Position numbers and translations under genes: made by a program. The notes beneath the pieces were generated by a model. It did not search any database. It saw only the letters and a list, made by a program, of their open reading frames with translations, and was not told where the DNA came from. This document shows positions 6,486-8,529 of a stretch of DNA of 8,529 nt, in pieces. How positions within the stretch are numbered: the stretch's first letter is position 1; each line of letters starts with the position of its first letter. This DNA comes from JBOGGN01 sp050744165. Its GTDB lineage: Bacteria > Actinomycetota > Acidimicrobiia > Acidimicrobiales > Palsa-688. The DNA is taken from the NCBI GenBank assembly GCA_050744165.1, contig JBOGGN010000273.1, positions 1 to 8,529 of the forward strand, given 5' to 3'.

Positions 6486-6490
6486 TCCTT
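6486..6490 (-). promoter_or_regulatory. glgB: Ribosome binding site of glgB
   Basis: AAGGA on the minus strand uses the last two bases of the maltokinase stop codon and is followed by 7 bases before ATG 6478. It decides between this ATG and the in-frame ATG at 6499, which would lie inside the maltokinase coding region. Confidence 0.6.
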
Positions 6491-8012
6491 ACCCACCATC
6501 GCTGTGAGCCGACCCTCGGAGCAGCCGCTGGACCGCCGCCTCCGGGATGGGCACCCAGTCGGGCCGGTACGCCTGTTCGTACGCCAGTTCGTACAGCGCC
6601 TTCTGCAGTTCGAACGCCAGCGCCATCGTCAAGCGCGCCTCGGAGCCCTGAGGCAGCAGGTCGCCGATGCCGGGCGTGGCGAAGTAGCCGCTCAGGAAGG
6701 CCTCGCAGTTGACGCGCTCCCACTCGTCGCCGAGCGGAGCCAGCTCCTCCTGCTCGTTGGCCTCGTGCTCCAGCAGTGCGTAATGGGCCGCGTACTGAAA
6801 GGAGCGAAGCATCCCGGTGACGTCCTTGAACGGCGAGGTGTACGCCATGCGCTGGGCCAGCCCGCGGGCCGGCTCGCCCTCGAAGTCGAGGACGTACCAG
6901 CCGGTGTCGGTGCGCATCACCTGGCCTAGGTGGTAGTCGCCGTGGACCCGGATGGCGGGGCCGGGGTCGGCGGCCTCCCGCAGGTGTCCCACCAGTGCCG
7001 CAGCCGAGCCCGGGTAGGCGGCTCCGACGACCGAGCGCAGCCGCTCCTCGATCTCGTCCATCACCGCGGGCCACCCCGAAGCGCGGAACTGGACGCGATC
7101 GACCCCGAACGCCTCCGCCATCGCCAAGTGCATCTCGGCGGTCATCCGGCCGAGGCGCGAGGCCTCGTGGGTGAAGTCGCCGCCAGCATCGCACGGGTCC
7201 TCCGAGCGGCAGGCGTAGAGGTTGCGCAGCGAGGTCAGCGCCAGTGCCCAGCCGTCGGTGCCGCCGGCCAGGAACTGCTGCACAAAGGCCAGGTCCGAGG
7301 CCTCCTTGCGCCACACCGCGGCAGGACTGGCCACGTGCTTGAAACCCGCCCCGGCCAGCGCCTCGGTGACCTCGATGTCGGGGTTTGGGCCATCGGCCAG
7401 CTTCCGGAAGATCTTGGCGATCAGGCGGTTGTCGAACACCAGGGACGTGTTGGACTGCTCGGCGCCGACCGGCCGGACCCGCTCGGCGGTCACGGCGCCG
7501 CTGGTGACCACATCGAGCCACGCCAGGTCAAGCTCGGGGTCCACCGTGGCGTCGTAGTAGTAGCGGTCGCCGGAAGACCCGAGGACCGACGGTTCCTGGC
7601 CGTTCAGGAAGTCAGCTTGCTCGCCGTTGGGTCGCTCGCCGATCAGCAACTGGTAGCGGGCTGACGCCGTCGGCGGACCACCGGGGGTCGGCGGTTGCGC
7701 CGGCTCCAGCGGGTCGGGCGCTTCGGCCTCGTCCAGTCCCTCGTAGGGCGCCGGCGCTGCGGGGGATGACGCCTCCTCGGGGGGCGCATTGGGCCCACCG
7801 TGGTCACCACCGGCGCTGGCGACCTCGACGACCGCCCACAAAAGGCGGTGCTCGCCGCCGCCGGTCACCGCCAGCTGCTCGGCGGCGACCAACTCCACCT
7901 GCTCCCGGTCCGGCGCCTGGCTGCCGGCGTACCAGCGCTGGCGGCCGAGGTAGCGCGGGATGAGCGCCATGACGCCCTCAGGCAGTACGGCGTCGATCGG
8001 CGGGGTGCTCAT
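6489..8012 (-). CDS. mak: Maltokinase (maltose-1-phosphate synthesis)
   Basis: A 507-residue kinase that uses ATP to make maltose-1-phosphate, the donor for GlgE; the mycobacterial name is Mak or Pep2. The N-terminal cap contains IPRYLGRQRWYAG (18-30), typical of the family. After the cap comes a kinase-like fold with a candidate nucleotide-binding lysine at K200 in NRLIAKIFRK. The catalytic loop is HGDYHLGQ (357-364, D359 as base), and the metal-binding motif is DFEGEP (376-381), which takes the place of DFG. The C-terminus has the family's YELAYEQAYRPDWVPIP stretch (474-490). A Pro/Ala/Glu-rich, low-complexity insertion at about 66-116 interrupts the cap domain. The ATG at 8012 overlaps the treS TGA as ATGA, so translation is probably coupled. 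TreS and Mak form a complex in mycobacteria, and the gene order fits that here. Confidence 0.95.
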   Translation of the reverse strand: MSTPPIDAVLPEGVMALIPRYLGRQRWYAGSQAPDREQVELVAAEQLAVTGGGEHRLLWAVVEVASAGGDHGGPNAPPEEASSPAAPAPYEGLDEAEAPDPLEPAQPPTPGGPPTASARYQLLIGERPNGEQADFLNGQEPSVLGSSGDRYYYDATVDPELDLAWLDVVTSGAVTAERVRPVGAEQSNTSLVFDNRLIAKIFRKLADGPNPDIEVTEALAGAGFKHVASPAAVWRKEASDLAFVQQFLAGGTDGWALALTSLRNLYACRSEDPCDAGGDFTHEASRLGRMTAEMHLAMAEAFGVDRVQFRASGWPAVMDEIEERLRSVVGAAYPGSAAALVGHLREAADPGPAIRVHGDYHLGQVMRTDTGWYVLDFEGEPARGLAQRMAYTSPFKDVTGMLRSFQYAAHYALLEHEANEQEELAPLGDEWERVNCEAFLSGYFATPGIGDLLPQGSEARLTMALAFELQKALYELAYEQAYRPDWVPIPEAAVQRLLRGSAHSDGG

Positions 8013-8529
8013 TGGTCCACCAGTTGGAACCAGTAGAACCCGTACGGCGCCAAGGTGACGAAATACGGCAGCGAGCCGATTTTCGGGAACGGCACCCGGC
8101 CCTGGAGCTCGATCGGCGTGGCGCCTTGGAAATGCTGCAACGGCAGCTCCGCGGGCTGCGCCAGCCGCGACAGGTTGTAGACCCCGAGCACGGCATCACC
8201 TGCTCGCCAATCGTCGCCTTCACGGCGGACAAACGCCAGCACCGAGGGATTCTCGTTGGAGATCACCTCGAAGCTGCCGGTGCCGAAGACCCGGTGCCGT
8301 TTGCGGATCTCTAACATTCGCTTGGTCCAATGCAGCATGGAACTGGAATCACGCATTTGCGCCTCCACATTGCACGCCTGATAGCCGTAAACCGGGTCCA
8401 TCAACGGAGGCAGGTACAGCTGGGCCCAGTCGGCCCGGCTGAAGCCCGCGTTGCGGTCCGGCGACCATTGCATGGGCGTGCGCACGCTGTCCCGGTCGCC
8501 GAGGTAAATGTTGTCGCCCATGCCGATCT
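8009..8529 (-). CDS. treS: Trehalose synthase TreS, C-terminal part (runs off right edge)
   Basis: The last 172 residues of a GH13 trehalose synthase, which interconverts trehalose and maltose; here it would feed maltose to the adjacent maltokinase. Only about the last third of a usual 570-600-residue enzyme is present. The visible part starts with IGMGDNIYLGDRDSVRTPMQW, the strongly conserved TreS segment at the end of the catalytic barrel, followed by SPDRNAGFS. Next comes a helix with MLEIRKRHRVFGTGSFEVI, and then the C-terminal beta domain with VLAFVRR, VLGVYNLSR and APYGFYWFQL. The catalytic acids lie off the window. The ATG at 8521 is internal, since the frame stays open upstream to the edge. 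No fused maltokinase domain follows, because the TGA at 8011-8009 ends the gene and maltokinase is a separate overlapping gene. Confidence 0.95.
   Translation of the reverse strand, partial: IGMGDNIYLGDRDSVRTPMQWSPDRNAGFSRADWAQLYLPPLMDPVYGYQACNVEAQMRDSSSMLHWTKRMLEIRKRHRVFGTGSFEVISNENPSVLAFVRREGDDWRAGDAVLGVYNLSRLAQPAELPLQHFQGATPIELQGRVPFPKIGSLPYFVTLAPYGFYWFQLVDQ

Noticed and set aside
4568..6712. Long plus-strand reading frames (4568-5566 and 5609-6712) opposite glgB
   Set aside because: Both are antisense to a nearly full-length, well-conserved GlgB. Their translations show no motif and only mirror the codon bias of the real gene.
6475..7521. Minus-strand frame of 348 codons overlapping maltokinase in another frame
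   Set aside because: It is an Arg/Gly/Ala-rich out-of-frame shadow of the maltokinase gene.
1..8529. A previously undescribed defence or mobile system
   Set aside because: Every substantial gene belongs to a known housekeeping or cell-envelope family. No transposase, integrase, nuclease, toxin pair, CRISPR repeat or reverse transcriptase signature was seen.

Overview
The window is high-GC DNA with long open reading frames on both strands. It looks like an actinobacterial chromosome. GlgB and maltokinase are of the mycobacterial type, the L,D-transpeptidase has the two-Ig-domain plus YkuD layout of mycobacterial enzymes, and the Thr-rich secreted tail resembles surface proteins of Acidimicrobiia. 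The class-level placement is inference. No mobile element, CRISPR array, tRNA or rRNA is visible.

Layout. At the left edge a minus-strand gene for a DUF4129-like membrane protein runs off the window (1-338). A 92-base divergent gap separates it from a plus-strand pair: a galactose-1-phosphate uridylyltransferase family protein (431-1411) and an SRPBCC-fold protein (1408-1848). The second gene of the pair appears to start at CTG, overlapping the galT stop by 4 bases. The pair converges on a long minus-strand run that fills the rest of the window. In transcription order, right to left, that run is treS (3' part only, 8009-8529), maltokinase (6489-8012), glgB (4127-6478), an L,D-transpeptidase (2586-4082) and a class I methyltransferase (1904-2560).

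How the genes work together. TreS, maltokinase and GlgB are three of the four enzymes of the GlgE route: trehalose to maltose, maltose to maltose-1-phosphate, polymerisation by GlgE (not in the window), then alpha-1,6 branching. The treS stop overlaps the maltokinase start as ATGA, and glgB follows after 10 bases, so these three are very likely one operon. The L,D-transpeptidase (peptidoglycan 3-3 cross-linking) follows after 44 bases and the methyltransferase after another 25. The 44-base gap holds three short inverted repeats, and the 25-base gap begins with a weak terminator-like hairpin, so continuity beyond glgB is uncertain. The galT-like gene is also a sugar-nucleotide enzyme, but it is on the other strand and its link to the operon is conjectural.

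No clearly new biological system was found. The points most worth a second look are the CTG start of the SRPBCC gene, the compact inverted repeats before the L,D-transpeptidase, its Thr-rich tail encoded by a GGT repeat, and the low-complexity insertions in both GlgB and maltokinase.
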